From positions 1 to 47,193 of the forward strand of contig PLDW01000303.1 in assembly GCA_003136315.1 (NCBI GenBank): 47,193 nt of DNA. Direction: 5' to 3'. Origin of the DNA: Gemmataceae bacterium (GTDB lineage Bacteria > Planctomycetota > Planctomycetia > Gemmatales > Gemmataceae). Under the pieces are notes generated by a model. That model made no database searches and had not been told where the DNA came from. It saw only the letters and a list, made by a program, of their open reading frames with translations. Positions 17,101-25,194 of the stretch are shown here, in pieces. Positions within the stretch are counted from its first letter, which is position 1, and every line of letters starts with the position of its first letter. Both the position numbers and the translations under genes were made by a program.

Positions 17101-17550
17101 CGAAGGATGCGGGAGAAGCTGGCGGCCACGGCCAACACACGGAGCTTGAAGCGGGGTCCGGGGGGGATAGTCGACGTCGAGTTTCTGATTCAGTTGTTCC
17201 AGATCAAGTACGGTCGGACCGATCCGGAGGTGTTCCGGCCGAACGTCTGGGACGCAATTGACGCCTTGGAGGCTGCTGGGCGGATTCTCCCGCCTGAGGC
17301 GACCGCCCTGCGCGACGGGTATTCCTTCCTCCGACTGGTCGAGGCCCGACTCCGGATCGTGACAGATCGGCCACTCACCGAAGTGCCAGAGCGGGCCGAC
17401 GACCTGGCCAAACTTGCCCGGCGGCTGGGGTTCGAGTCGCAGCCTGGGGACACCTCGGCCCACCGTTTCCTCGTCGAACTGGCCCGGGTGAGGGCCGAAA
17501 TTCGCCGGCTGTTCGATACCCTGATGGCCCGCGAGCGGGCGACCTCGTAG
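14137..17550 (+). CDS. glnE: Bifunctional glutamine synthetase adenylyltransferase/adenylyl-removing enzyme
   Basis: 1137 residues, longer than the usual 940-1000. Two nucleotidyltransferase domains show the GG-x-E-x5-SD-x-D signature: GKLGGDELNYSSDIDL near residue 220 and GKLGGREISYHSDLDL near 855. Each is followed by its helical domain (RPEGQRGPL; RPTGKSGAL; GRGGIRDIEY; GPGGIVDVEF). The enzyme adds or removes AMP on glutamine synthetase according to nitrogen status. The extra length comes from a Pro/Ser-rich insert at about residues 483-545 and an odd AT-rich stretch (16549-16635) just before the second catalytic domain. No glnA or glnB is in the window. The start directly follows the right 21-bp repeat. 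Confidence 0.95.
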   Translation: MAAPDEIVLKALHDPKRGRRNLDALAAHIGPEAFAELLPALGRALPRSADADMALNNLERLLAQPAARNRLPGLLESRARALDAALHLLSTSQFFADTLTLDPELLDTLRGTHRRTPSTAELTQELRAAVDAATDDTAVLRTFRRFRAAHHLRIGINDILRDRPLEEVTRELARAADASIGVALTHALRTVASRFGTPTGPDRTPARVAALGFGKLGGDELNYSSDIDLMFVYDHDGETTGRRSGVGNDEFYARVVQEVVRLLSVPTDRGFAYRVDLRLRPEGQRGPLARSLAGTLSYYDTRGRTWERQALIKLRPVAGDLDLGREFLAAVEPFIYRKYFSFAEINEVKALKRQMEQRAGRPRGGESGEPKAAARWITPADVKTGRGGIRDIEYTVQFLQLLNGGDLPAVRQRNTLLALEALEIAGCLTPHETYTLADAYRFLRKTEHRLQLLFDLQTHKLPTATDELRRLALRMGYTEGMRNETRPVPSAPTEIPPPAGGSSASDSTLRPAAAAISPQRRSPLDEPPPLLDTRDLLIDPLDQFLKDLHDKTAIDRAVLNHLLHQSFPDAGGDTEPESDLLLDPDPDDATVSAVLGRYPFRDVAKAYQNLGQLARESVPFLSDRRCRHFFASIAPQLLRAVADTPDPDQALTNLERVSASLGAKAVLWELFSTSPPSLKLYVELCAGSPFLSGLLINNPGMVDELLDSLVLNRPRTADDLRAELVELCRGASDPDPILHSFQDKEFLRIGVGDLLGKAHIRQTTAALSDVADTILNQVTDLVEPGVKAKWGNPTITTAQGVTHNDDQKLNIGIQLSIDHFRRLNINLPPPSPSVIQPLPLGVAPCRYVVLGLGKLGGREISYHSDLDLLLVYESDGTTIGVADPTTNSQYFTELAQRLIKMMSTLGPMGRLYAVDMRLRPTGKSGALVLPLAELDRYFTSGAAQLWERQALARSRVVRGEPEFAATVMTRVRAAVLGGAWCPAVADEVRRMREKLAATANTRSLKRGPGGIVDVEFLIQLFQIKYGRTDPEVFRPNVWDAIDALEAAGRILPPEATALRDGYSFLRLVEARLRIVTDRPLTEVPERADDLAKLARRLGFESQPGDTSAHRFLVELARVRAEIRRLFDTLMARERATS
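16549..16620. other. AT-rich micro-island inside glnE
   Basis: About 70 bases, mostly A and T, within a gene otherwise near 65% GC. It keeps the frame (NDDQKLNIGIQLSIDHFRRLNINL) and lies just before the second nucleotidyltransferase domain. Similar patches occur at about 10470-10550 and 13730-13960. Confidence 0.7.
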
Positions 17551-17703
17551 GGTCGGCCCGAAGCCACACCCAGCCCATCCTGCTGAATCGGAGAGAGCCC
17601 GTCGGCAGTGTGTCACTTTGGAGCAGCCCGCTTGCCGGGTTGCGGAGGAGAATGATCTGTCGGGGCATCAGCGCCGAGGAGTTCACATCCGATCAGCCTG
17701 GGC

Positions 17704-19233
17704 TCAGATGGGTACGAAAACCACAAGCGTGGCGCGGTACTCCACCGGAGCAGTCGATGGATAGGCCCACTGCCAGTCACGGTCGGGCGGCTTTGGGGGT
17801 TCCGTCTCACCCGGTCGCTTGAGCCACCCGAGCCGGGTTGCCTCCGGGGGGATTTGAGACCACCTTGGGCGGGAGGGTACAGCCCGGAAGGCGACCCCCC
17901 ATACGATCCGGGGATCGCCCCGGTCGGCAAGAGTGGTGTTGGTGTGGAACATTGCAGGCCAGACCGCCCAGTAATCTCCGACAAGGTGCGTACACCTCGA
18001 TGAGAGAATGTCGTCGGTCCATCGCCCCGCTGCCTGATCGACCGCAGAACGAGCTGCGGACACGGAGGGCACACCGTAGATCGCGATGGCCGCCAGCGGC
18101 AGGGAAGCCACGGCCACCCAGCCCACCCAACGTGTCACGATCGGGCAAACTGCGACCAGAGGTCCGACGACAACGGCTGTGGCCGCGGGAGCAAGAGCAA
18201 CGAGACCAGCGAATGCGTAACGCCCATCATAATCGTTCATCTGAGTCCATTCCAGTGTTCCACATATCAAGATCTGACTGGTTAGTGAAACGGCCGCCAC
18301 GGCCACCGCCAGCCAACACCGAATCGCCACGGCACGAGTGGTCGGAACGAGCAGCCAGATGCACCCAACAGCCCCCAGCCACCTCAGCGTTGAGAGGTAA
18401 TGCGGGAACCGGCGCAGAATTCCTGTGGCCATGCGTTCCCACCCCTCCGCCCAGTCGCTGATTGGGGTGAATGTGAGTTTCGTCGGCGACACCTCTCCCA
18501 TGCCCATCAGCATCCACCCAAACAGGGTACCGATCACTGTCAGGAAGAGTGCGATCAGGAGTTCGCGGATACCCGAATCTGCCCAGAGCCAGCGGAATAG
18601 GCCACTAGTGCCAGGCACGCGGGTACGTGTCGGATCGATGCGGTCGGCGACGAACCGGCCCACTGCAAGCGGTCCCATGATGATTGCGAGGCCGGAGTTG
18701 TACCAGTATGCGAGCCCGGTCAGGATCACCCCAATGACCGCCCCAATGATTGGGTGCCGCCCGCCAGCGGAGGCGAGGAGGATGCCGCCCAGAGCCAGAG
18801 CAAACGGGACGAGGTACGGTTGCGAGCCGTTGAGAACGTGAAACTGATCGCCCTCTGGAAAGGCAAACAAGAAGACGATCACCCCGCCGCAAGCGGTTAA
18901 CAGCCACGCCGGACCCCGCAGCAGATACCACGCGAACACCCCAATCGCTCCAAGCCCACCGAAAATCGAGATCCCATTCTGGACGAGCAGATTCGTAAAC
19001 GGATGGGTAAACGGAGTGGCGAGTGCTGGGATGACCATCCCGAGCCGGTCCTGGCCCCAGTAGAACAGCTCCCAGCGGTACAAACTGAGCAAGACCGGGA
19101 TGATGGAGTCGCCATTCAGTCGAGCATGGTAGCGAGAAAGATCAATGCAAATGGCAGTGAGCAGGCAACCGGCAGCAAAGATCCAGCCGGTTGCCGGGAG
19201 TCGGAAGGAGGCGGTCGACACGTGGAAGGCCAC
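17704..19233 (-). CDS. Multi-pass membrane protein of unknown function
   Basis: 509 residues. About ten hydrophobic segments are visible across residues 15-400, for example GWIFAAGCLLTAICI, GAIGVFAWYLL, IIGAVIGVILTGLAYW, LLIALFLTVIGTLFGW and AVGCIWLLVP. The C-terminal 110 residues are soluble and include GDYWAVWPAMFHTNT and VWGVAFRA. The layout, many helices then a small soluble domain with a Trp/Tyr-rich motif, recalls GT-C-like or polysaccharide-related membrane proteins, but no catalytic motif was recognised. It lies downstream of gcvPB on the same strand with a gap of about 106 bases, convergent with glnE. The 150 bases between it and glnE show nothing. Confidence 0.75.
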   Translation of the reverse strand: MAFHVSTASFRLPATGWIFAAGCLLTAICIDLSRYHARLNGDSIIPVLLSLYRWELFYWGQDRLGMVIPALATPFTHPFTNLLVQNGISIFGGLGAIGVFAWYLLRGPAWLLTACGGVIVFLFAFPEGDQFHVLNGSQPYLVPFALALGGILLASAGGRHPIIGAVIGVILTGLAYWYNSGLAIIMGPLAVGRFVADRIDPTRTRVPGTSGLFRWLWADSGIRELLIALFLTVIGTLFGWMLMGMGEVSPTKLTFTPISDWAEGWERMATGILRRFPHYLSTLRWLGAVGCIWLLVPTTRAVAIRCWLAVAVAAVSLTSQILICGTLEWTQMNDYDGRYAFAGLVALAPAATAVVVGPLVAVCPIVTRWVGWVAVASLPLAAIAIYGVPSVSAARSAVDQAAGRWTDDILSSRCTHLVGDYWAVWPAMFHTNTTLADRGDPRIVWGVAFRAVPSRPRWSQIPPEATRLGWLKRPGETEPPKPPDRDWQWAYPSTAPVEYRATLVVFVPI

Positions 19234-19339
19234 CGGGGTCGGAGGGGTCTTGCGACCGGTTGGTCATGTCACTCGGGTAATTTATCACTCACGGCGGGTT
19301 TGTCTCGGCCGTCCGTGCATCCCCGACCCCCGGAACAGG

Positions 19340-20866
19340 TCATGGCGCTCCCGCCGGATTGCCGTCGGTCGCCTCGCGGGTTCCGGGCAAGGGTGTGGCC
19401 CGACCAGGTCTTGACTGCCACCGGAGAATCGGCTCCTTGGCCGCCTTCACCTCGTCCGGTCGGCAAATGGTGTGAGTGTGGGGGGCAGCCCGGACGATCT
19501 CGGGATCTTCCTGGCGGATCTTGAGAAGGACATCGGCGAATGCATCCAGGGTCTCCTTGCTCTCGGTCTCGGTTGGTTCCATCATGAGAGCCTCGGGGAC
19601 GACCAGCGGGAAGTACACGGTCGGTGCGTGGAACCCGTAATCGAGTAATCGCTTGCAGACATCCATCGCTTTCACCTTCCGCTCTCGCAGAAGCGACCGG
19701 GCACTGGCGACGAACTCGTGCATGCACGGGCCATCATGGGGCACATCGTACCCTTCCTTGACCCTCGCTCGCAGGTAGTTGGCGTTCAGCACCGCATTTT
19801 CGCTCACGGCCTTCAGACCGTCCGGCCCGAGCGTTCGGATGTAGCAGTATCCGCGGAACAGGATACCGACATTCCCAAAGAAACTCCGCACCCGGCCGAT
19901 GCTCTTGGGCACATCGTAGTTGAGCCGGTAGCGATCACCGACCTTAGCCACCACCGGGGCTGGCAAGTAGGGCGCGAGGAAGTCCCGGACCGCGATTGGA
20001 CCACTCCCCGGGCCGCCCCCGCCGTGCGGCCCGGTGAATGTTTTGTGGACGTTGTAGTGCTGCATGTCTGCCCCGAAGTCACCTGGCCGGGTGATCCCCA
20101 GGATGGCGTTCATGTTCGCTCCGTCGAGGTAGACAAGGCCGCCCTTCGCGTGAAGCAGTTCGGTGATCGTCTGGATCTGCCGCTCGAACAACCCGAGGGT
20201 GTTCGGGTTGGTGATCATGAACACGGCGGTGTCGTCGCCGAGTTTCGCTTTCAGGTCGTCGATATCAACAAGCCCTTTCGCGTTGCTTTTCACCGTGACG
20301 GCCTCAAACCCCGCCAGTGCGGCTGAAGCGGGGTTTGTGCCGTGGGCCGAGTCCGGGACGAGAACCTTCTTGCGGTGAGTCTGCCCCTTGTCGCGGAAGT
20401 AGGCGGCGGCCACGTACAGCGCGGTAAGTTCCCCGTGGGCTCCGGCAGCGGGTTGCAGCGAGACGGCGGGCAGGCCGGAGATCTCGGCGAGATACTCCTG
20501 CATCGCATGGAGGAGTTCGAGCATCCCCTGGGTGGTGTCATCACTCTGGAGGGGGTGCAAATCGGCGAAGCCGGGCAGCGCAGCGAGCCTCTCGTGCCGC
20601 TTCGGGTTGTATTTCATGGTACACGACCCCAACGGGTAGAAGTTGGTGTCGATACTCATGTTTCGGGCCGACAGGTTGGTAAAGTGCCGGATCAGGTCGA
20701 TCTCGCCGACCTCTGGGAGCGGCGGTGGGCCAGCAGCGAGGTACTCGTCAGGGAGTAACTCCCTGACTGTCGACGAAGATGGCACATCGCACGCTGGGAG
20801 TCGGTGACATCGCCGCCCGGAGTGAGAGAGATCGAAGACGAGGTCGGTGGACTGGGTATTGTTCAT
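19340..20866 (-). CDS. gcvPB: Glycine dehydrogenase (decarboxylating) subunit 2
   Basis: 508 residues, usual for the beta subunit of split P-protein. Motifs: SIDTNFYPLGSCTMKYNPK near residue 72, SLQPAAGAHGE, DSAHGTNPASA, and NVHKTFTGPHGGGGPG, where Lys275 binds PLP. With gcvPA it forms the P-protein that decarboxylates glycine and passes aminomethyl to the lipoyl arm of GcvH. A short Pro/Gly-rich tail after residue 480 is unusual. It lies on the same strand as gcvT, gcvH and gcvPA but about 3 kb downstream of gcvPA, separated by two DUF4058 genes, a putative nuclease and two small genes. Confidence 0.96.
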   Translation of the reverse strand: MNNTQSTDLVFDLSHSGRRCHRLPACDVPSSSTVRELLPDEYLAAGPPPLPEVGEIDLIRHFTNLSARNMSIDTNFYPLGSCTMKYNPKRHERLAALPGFADLHPLQSDDTTQGMLELLHAMQEYLAEISGLPAVSLQPAAGAHGELTALYVAAAYFRDKGQTHRKKVLVPDSAHGTNPASAALAGFEAVTVKSNAKGLVDIDDLKAKLGDDTAVFMITNPNTLGLFERQIQTITELLHAKGGLVYLDGANMNAILGITRPGDFGADMQHYNVHKTFTGPHGGGGPGSGPIAVRDFLAPYLPAPVVAKVGDRYRLNYDVPKSIGRVRSFFGNVGILFRGYCYIRTLGPDGLKAVSENAVLNANYLRARVKEGYDVPHDGPCMHEFVASARSLLRERKVKAMDVCKRLLDYGFHAPTVYFPLVVPEALMMEPTETESKETLDAFADVLLKIRQEDPEIVRAAPHTHTICRPDEVKAAKEPILRWQSRPGRATPLPGTREATDGNPAGAP

Positions 20867-20886
20867 GGCTCTTTGCCGTCCTGGCG

Positions 20887-21141
20887 TTAGGGGTTGGTCT
20901 GTTGGGATTGTTGACCCGACACAGCTTTGGCCGGTGGCTCGAACGAGATCGCCGTGATCTGAATGGTGTCGAGCATGTTGAGCCGGTCGTCCGGTTGGTA
21001 CACGTCCACCGTCAGGCCGCGTGGGGACACCATGACGAGGTCGCGAGCGTGAATCGGGAAGGCCCGCCCATCGGCCGTGTGGAGCGTAAACGGCCGATAG
21101 GGAAGGGCGGTGATCGCCTGGCGGATGTCGTCGGGGCTCAT
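20887..21141 (-). CDS. Small conserved-type protein (MSPDDIRQAI family)
   Basis: 84 residues. It begins MSPDDIRQAITALPYRPFTLHTADGR, then FPIHARDLVMVSPRG and a final strand. This short beta-rich family (xxDDIRxxxxxxPFxPFxLxxxDGR) appears repeatedly in Gemmata-like genomes by recollection and has no known role. A broken paralogue lies just upstream at 21260-21444. It ends 20 nt before gcvPB and is probably cotranscribed with it. Confidence 0.7.
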   Translation of the reverse strand: MSPDDIRQAITALPYRPFTLHTADGRAFPIHARDLVMVSPRGLTVDVYQPDDRLNMLDTIQITAISFEPPAKAVSGQQSQQTNP

Positions 21142-21259
21142 GGGTGAGTCTCCGGGGGACGAAGGTATTGGATCAGTATGTCGATTACTTGTCTTCGGTC
21201 ATCGCATCTCCGCCTGCTCACTCTGGTAGGCCCGATGTGGGGGCACTGACCGCCCGAAA

Positions 21260-21444
21260 TCATGTTACCGATAACAGGTCAATCAGATCGAACTCTTCGA
21301 TCCGCGGGCAGACGGTGATCCGGTCGCCGAAATGGTCAAGTGGCCTGGGCTCGTCACCCGGACCTCACGACCATCGCTCAAGATGAGTTGGAACGGCACG
21401 AACGGCTCAGCCCAGTACAGTTTTCGGATGTCGTCGGCATTCAT
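21260..21444 (-). pseudogene. Frameshifted paralogue of the 20887 gene
   Basis: From the ATG at 21444 the frame reads MNADDIRKLYWAEPFVPFQLILSDGREVRVTSPGHL, clearly the same family as the 84-residue neighbour. Near 21330 the frame is lost. The expected continuation, GDRITVCPRIEEFDLIDLLSVT followed by TGA at 21260-21262, is found in another frame. One base change in length would restore a protein of about 61 residues. It could also be a sequencing error. Confidence 0.75.
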
Positions 21445-21507
21445 CGCCCCTCCACGTGGAATCCTTGTCCGGGATCATCCGGATAAACGCCTCAACTACG
21501 GTCATGA

Positions 21508-22137
21508 TCATGCTGCCTGTCCGGCGGCTCCGGCCGGCTCGCGGAGGATGTGCAATAGAATCCCGACGATCTTGTCCGACTGCGTGAGGAGGTGGTACTC
21601 CGTCTGCTCAATGAGCAGGTCGTTTTCCTTCAGTCGCAGGAACCGCCACACATTCCCGCTCGTCACGCACCCGAACACTGTCTCGATTCCCGTGCCCGCC
21701 CGCTCGTTGAACAGCCGGGCAGCGACCATCTCGGCCCCACACTGCCCCAGCCCTCCTTTGATGTTCTCGTTCTTCGCCTCGACCACGACCGCGACCGGGG
21801 CGGTGATGAACTCCTGTTGGGGTGATCGGCACAGGATGTAATCGCATACACCATTGAGCCCCCGCGATCGATCGACGACGAAATCCCACCCTGAGAATAG
21901 GCTCACCTTTCGGCCGAGTTGTTCGCGAGCGTCGGCGAGCACCGGAGCGATCAGTAGCTCGGACCGAGCTTTTTCGGTGCTGTTGGCGATCGCCAGGGGG
22001 AAATACAGTCGGAGCAACCCCTCGACCGCCGGGCTCAGCGGGACGCCCGGTACTCCGGGAAACAGGTCCGGGTGATCGGCAACCGCGACCCCGAGTTTCG
22101 GGGTCAGGTCACTCAGTTCAAACTCGCTGTACGCCAT
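21508..22137 (-). CDS. Putative PD-(D/E)XK-fold protein of unknown function
   Basis: 209 residues. Residues about 55-65 read STEKARSELLIAPVL; a core D...(E)xK follows as GVCDYILC (about 95-102) and VAVVVEAKNENIKGGLGQC (about 115-133), which matches the restriction-endonuclease-like core with its EAK motif. A QCGAEMVAARLFNE helix and a VTSGNVWRFLRL strand complete the fold. Similar proteins are common in cyanobacteria and planctomycetes without a known task. It lies in the insertion between gcvPA and gcvPB, next to the two DUF4058 genes, all on the same strand. Confidence 0.65.
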   Translation of the reverse strand: MAYSEFELSDLTPKLGVAVADHPDLFPGVPGVPLSPAVEGLLRLYFPLAIANSTEKARSELLIAPVLADAREQLGRKVSLFSGWDFVVDRSRGLNGVCDYILCRSPQQEFITAPVAVVVEAKNENIKGGLGQCGAEMVAARLFNERAGTGIETVFGCVTSGNVWRFLRLKENDLLIEQTEYHLLTQSDKIVGILLHILREPAGAAGQAA

Positions 22138-22152
22138 GCCATACCTCGTTGG

Positions 22153-22944
22153 TCATGGTAGTAGTCCCTTCGCCCGCAGAATGCCCCCCGCCCACGCCTG
22201 CTGCTCTGGGGTCAGTGGCGGGTCACACGATTGACCGTACCGAACCAACTCGCGGTATCGACCAGTGTCGTAACACCGATCGAGGAGCGGTTGGAGATCG
22301 ACTGTGACCGGCTCCACTCCCAGGTCAAGCGGGATGCCAATCGCCGGCAGCCGGTCGGCAAGTGGAATCGGGGCAGCGTGAAAGCTGTTTGGTGATCCGG
22401 CGACCACAACACTCACGTGGTAGTCGAACGACTTGCCCACCCTCTGAAGCCGGTTGCGAGGGACGGCCGAGACGTAAGGCCCCCGCCGGAGTAAATCGAT
22501 CTCCACCAGATTGACCGCGGCAAGCTTGTACTCCGTTTGCTTATCCTGGTAGGTCTTCCGCCCCTTGTCGCCAGCCTTCTTGTTTGACAGACTGATCACC
22601 TCCACGGCCGTCACAAGGCGTCGCCCCCGCGGAGAGAGAATTTCGAGGTACGCCTCTTCGACCGGGTCGGATACCAATTCCTGGCCGACCGCGAGCAGTC
22701 CGGGCAGCGTAACCACTCCCCCTGCTGAGCCGTTGTGTAAGCGATCACGGCCGAAGACTGCGACATCCGGTTCTCGGCGACTCTCATCATCGACCCACAC
22801 CCGACTCTTGATGGTTGCGACGTAGTCCGGTGGCATCACCTCGTTCAGTGCCTCGCTCAGATAGACAATGAGTCGTTCATGGAGGTTAGGGAACACCTCC
22901 TCATCTTCGAGCCACGGGTCCATTCCCGGAAACGGCGATGGCAT
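22153..22944 (-). CDS. DUF4058 family protein, copy 1
   Basis: 263 residues from the ATG that begins MPSPFPGMDPWLE, the hallmark start of DUF4058. Further landmarks are VDDESRREPDVAVFG, EAYLEI, LVTAVEVISLSNKKAGDKGRKTYQDKQ, NLVEIDLLRRG and a final TPEQQAWAGGILRAKGLLP. The EVISLSNK...QKQTEY and VEIDLLR segments recall a PD-(D/E)XK-like core similar to Uma2. Function is unknown. It lies next to a second, diverged copy at 22998, indicating tandem duplication. Confidence 0.85.
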   Translation of the reverse strand: MPSPFPGMDPWLEDEEVFPNLHERLIVYLSEALNEVMPPDYVATIKSRVWVDDESRREPDVAVFGRDRLHNGSAGGVVTLPGLLAVGQELVSDPVEEAYLEILSPRGRRLVTAVEVISLSNKKAGDKGRKTYQDKQTEYKLAAVNLVEIDLLRRGPYVSAVPRNRLQRVGKSFDYHVSVVVAGSPNSFHAAPIPLADRLPAIGIPLDLGVEPVTVDLQPLLDRCYDTGRYRELVRYGQSCDPPLTPEQQAWAGGILRAKGLLP

Positions 22945-22997
22945 GATCTGTCCTCCTGGATGCCCACGCTGCACCTCTGGTCAGGTCTCTTGAATGA

Positions 22998-23801
22998 TCA
23001 CGGGAGCCGTCCCTTCGCCCTCAAGATGCCCTCCGCCCATGCCTGCTGCTCCGTGGTCAGGGGTGGTTGCGGGTGTCGGCGGTTGTACTTCGCAAGATGG
23101 GCGAACCCGCCCTCGTCGTAACATCTGTCGAACACAGCCTGAAGAGTGATCAGCACCGGGGCGACTCCTTCGTCGAGCGGGATCGGCACCAGTGGGAGCG
23201 GGTCAGCCAGTCGGATTGGCGCGACGAAGTATTGGTGTGGCGACCCAGCGATCATGACACACACATGGTAGTCGCACTCCCCGCCCACCGCCCGCAATCG
23301 CGCTGCCGGCACGGCGGTCGTGTGCGGTCCGGCACGTAACAGGTCGATCTCGACCAGATTCACTCCGGACGCCCGATACTCTCCCTGCTTCTGTTGGTAC
23401 GAGATTCGACCGTCTGCGCCAGCTTTCTTGTTCGCGGGGCTGACGACTTCGATCGCTGTTACCAACCGGTCATCATCCAATGAGCGGATCTCCAGGTAAG
23501 GCTCCTCGACCGGGTCCGAAACCGCTTCCGTGGCAGCGGCGAGCAACCCTGCCCCCGCCATTGCTGCGATGGCCACAGCTGCGGCACCGATGGGCAGCGA
23601 GTTCGGGCCTAACACCCCGATGTCGGGCACCCGCTGGAGTTCGGGATCGACATAGACGCGGTTGTCGTTCGTCGCCACGTAACCCGCCGGAAGGACAGCG
23701 TTGAGGGCAGCCTGAAGATAGATCACCAACCCGTTGTGGAAACTCGGGAATAACTCCGGGCGTTCCAGCCAGGGGTCCATCCCGGGAAACGGCGACGGCA
23801 T
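22998..23801 (-). CDS. DUF4058 family protein, copy 2
   Basis: 267 residues. The start MPSPFPGMDPWLERPELFPSF, the middle TAIEVVSPANKKAGADGR with NLVEIDLLRAG, and the end TEQQAWAEGILRAKGRLP align with the neighbour at 22153. The two differ by a small Ala-rich insert (IGAAAVAIAAMAGAG) near residue 85 in this copy. It starts 12 nt after the end of gcvPA on the same strand, so it is likely part of the gcv transcript. Function unknown. Confidence 0.85.
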   Translation of the reverse strand: MPSPFPGMDPWLERPELFPSFHNGLVIYLQAALNAVLPAGYVATNDNRVYVDPELQRVPDIGVLGPNSLPIGAAAVAIAAMAGAGLLAAATEAVSDPVEEPYLEIRSLDDDRLVTAIEVVSPANKKAGADGRISYQQKQGEYRASGVNLVEIDLLRAGPHTTAVPAARLRAVGGECDYHVCVMIAGSPHQYFVAPIRLADPLPLVPIPLDEGVAPVLITLQAVFDRCYDEGGFAHLAKYNRRHPQPPLTTEQQAWAEGILRAKGRLP

Positions 23802-23813
23802 CGGATACCCTCC

Positions 23814-25163
23814 TCACACATGCTCACGCACCGCGGCCGTGAGACCGTCTATCTCGTCCTTTGTTCGCTTCTCGGTCACCGCCACGCTCATGCCGTTTGT
23901 CAGTTCCGGATACCAGCGCCCGAGGGGGAGACCGGCGTGGTAACCCTCCATGCGTAGTTGGGCCAGGAGTCCATTCACATCGCCAGGAACATGCAGAGTG
24001 AACTCCTTGAAGAACGGTCGGTGGAACTGGAGACGAATTCCTGGGATCTTGGTGAGTTGCTCCGCTGCGTAGTGAGCTTTCCGCAGGCACAATTCCGCCG
24101 TCTCCTTGAGCCCCTGAGGCCCAAGGGCGGTCAGGTAAACGGCTGCCCGCAGCGCGAACAGACCCTGATTGGTGCAGATGTTGCTCGTTGCCTTTTCCCG
24201 GCGGATATGCTGCTCACGGGTTTGCAGGGTGAGAACCCAGCACCGTTTCCCGTTCCGGTCGGTGGTCTGCCCGACCAGCCGGCCGGGGATTTTTCGCAGG
24301 TAGGCTTGCTCGCCACGACAGGCCAGAATGCCAAGGTACGGGCCACCATACCCCAGCGGCGTGCCGAGCCCTTGCCCCTCTGCGACGGCGATGTCGGCTC
24401 CGTAGTCGCCCGGACGCTTCAGCAAACCGACGGAGATCGGATCGAAACTTGCCACGAACACTGCCCCGACCTTCCGGGCCGCGTCGCCGATGGCTCGCAT
24501 CTCCTCCAGGTGGCCGAAGAAGTTGGGGCTCTGGGCGATCACGCAGACGGTCTGGTCGTTGACGGCGGCCCGGATGTCGTCCGGATTCAGGAATCCGTCG
24601 GGTGTGGGGAGCACCCGGATTCGGCAGTGGAGATTGGCCGCGCAGGTCTGGAGGGTCTGCCGATACTCGGGGTGGACGCTCGCAGCCACCAGAACCTCAC
24701 CGGTCCGGCCGGTCACCCCCAGCGCCATGAGCATCGCTTCCGCGACTGCCGACCCGCCCTCGTAGAGCGAGGCATTGGCCACGTCCAGGCCGGTCAGTTG
24801 ACACATCAGGGTCTGGTACTCGAACACCGCCTGGAGTGTGCCCTGACTGGCTTCGGCCTGATACGGGGTGTATGCGGTGTAGAATTCGCTACGGCCAGCG
24901 ACCGCATCCACCACGCTCGGAATGAAATGGTCGTACGCTCCGCCACCGAGGAAGCAGACAGTCTCTCCGGCCGGGCGGTTCTTCGCGGCCAGAGCCTGCA
25001 TGTGCCGGGTCAGTTCCATCTCGGACAGAGCGGGCGGGATGTCGAGCGGGCGGCCAAGCCGGGCGTCGGGCGGGATCGGGGCGAACAACTCCTCGACGGA
25101 GGAGGCCCCGATCTTCGCCAGCATGGCCGCGCGGTCGGCGGGGGTGTTGAGGACGTAGGGCAC
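23814..25163 (-). CDS. gcvPA: Glycine dehydrogenase (decarboxylating) subunit 1
   Basis: 449 residues from a GTG at 25163 with GGAG 7 nt upstream; the protein then begins PYVLNTPADRAAML, as in known GcvPA. Starting further upstream would add 38 unlikely residues. Landmarks are AYDHFIPSVVDAV, FYTAYTPYQAEASQGTLQ, ASLYEGGSAVAEAM, AEGQGLGTPLGYGGPYLG and KATSNICTNQ. This alpha subunit pairs with GcvPB (19340) to make P-protein. It has no PLP lysine, as expected. It lies downstream of gcvH with a Uma2 gene between them. Confidence 0.96.
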   Translation of the reverse strand: MPYVLNTPADRAAMLAKIGASSVEELFAPIPPDARLGRPLDIPPALSEMELTRHMQALAAKNRPAGETVCFLGGGAYDHFIPSVVDAVAGRSEFYTAYTPYQAEASQGTLQAVFEYQTLMCQLTGLDVANASLYEGGSAVAEAMLMALGVTGRTGEVLVAASVHPEYRQTLQTCAANLHCRIRVLPTPDGFLNPDDIRAAVNDQTVCVIAQSPNFFGHLEEMRAIGDAARKVGAVFVASFDPISVGLLKRPGDYGADIAVAEGQGLGTPLGYGGPYLGILACRGEQAYLRKIPGRLVGQTTDRNGKRCWVLTLQTREQHIRREKATSNICTNQGLFALRAAVYLTALGPQGLKETAELCLRKAHYAAEQLTKIPGIRLQFHRPFFKEFTLHVPGDVNGLLAQLRMEGYHAGLPLGRWYPELTNGMSVAVTEKRTKDEIDGLTAAVREHV

Positions 25164-25194
25164 AGAAGGGCTCCGTAGCTTGGGGCGTTTGGGG

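Noticed and set aside
23958-25178. Plus-strand open frame opposite gcvPA (406 codons)
   Set aside because: Antisense shadow; gcvPA is intact on the other strand.
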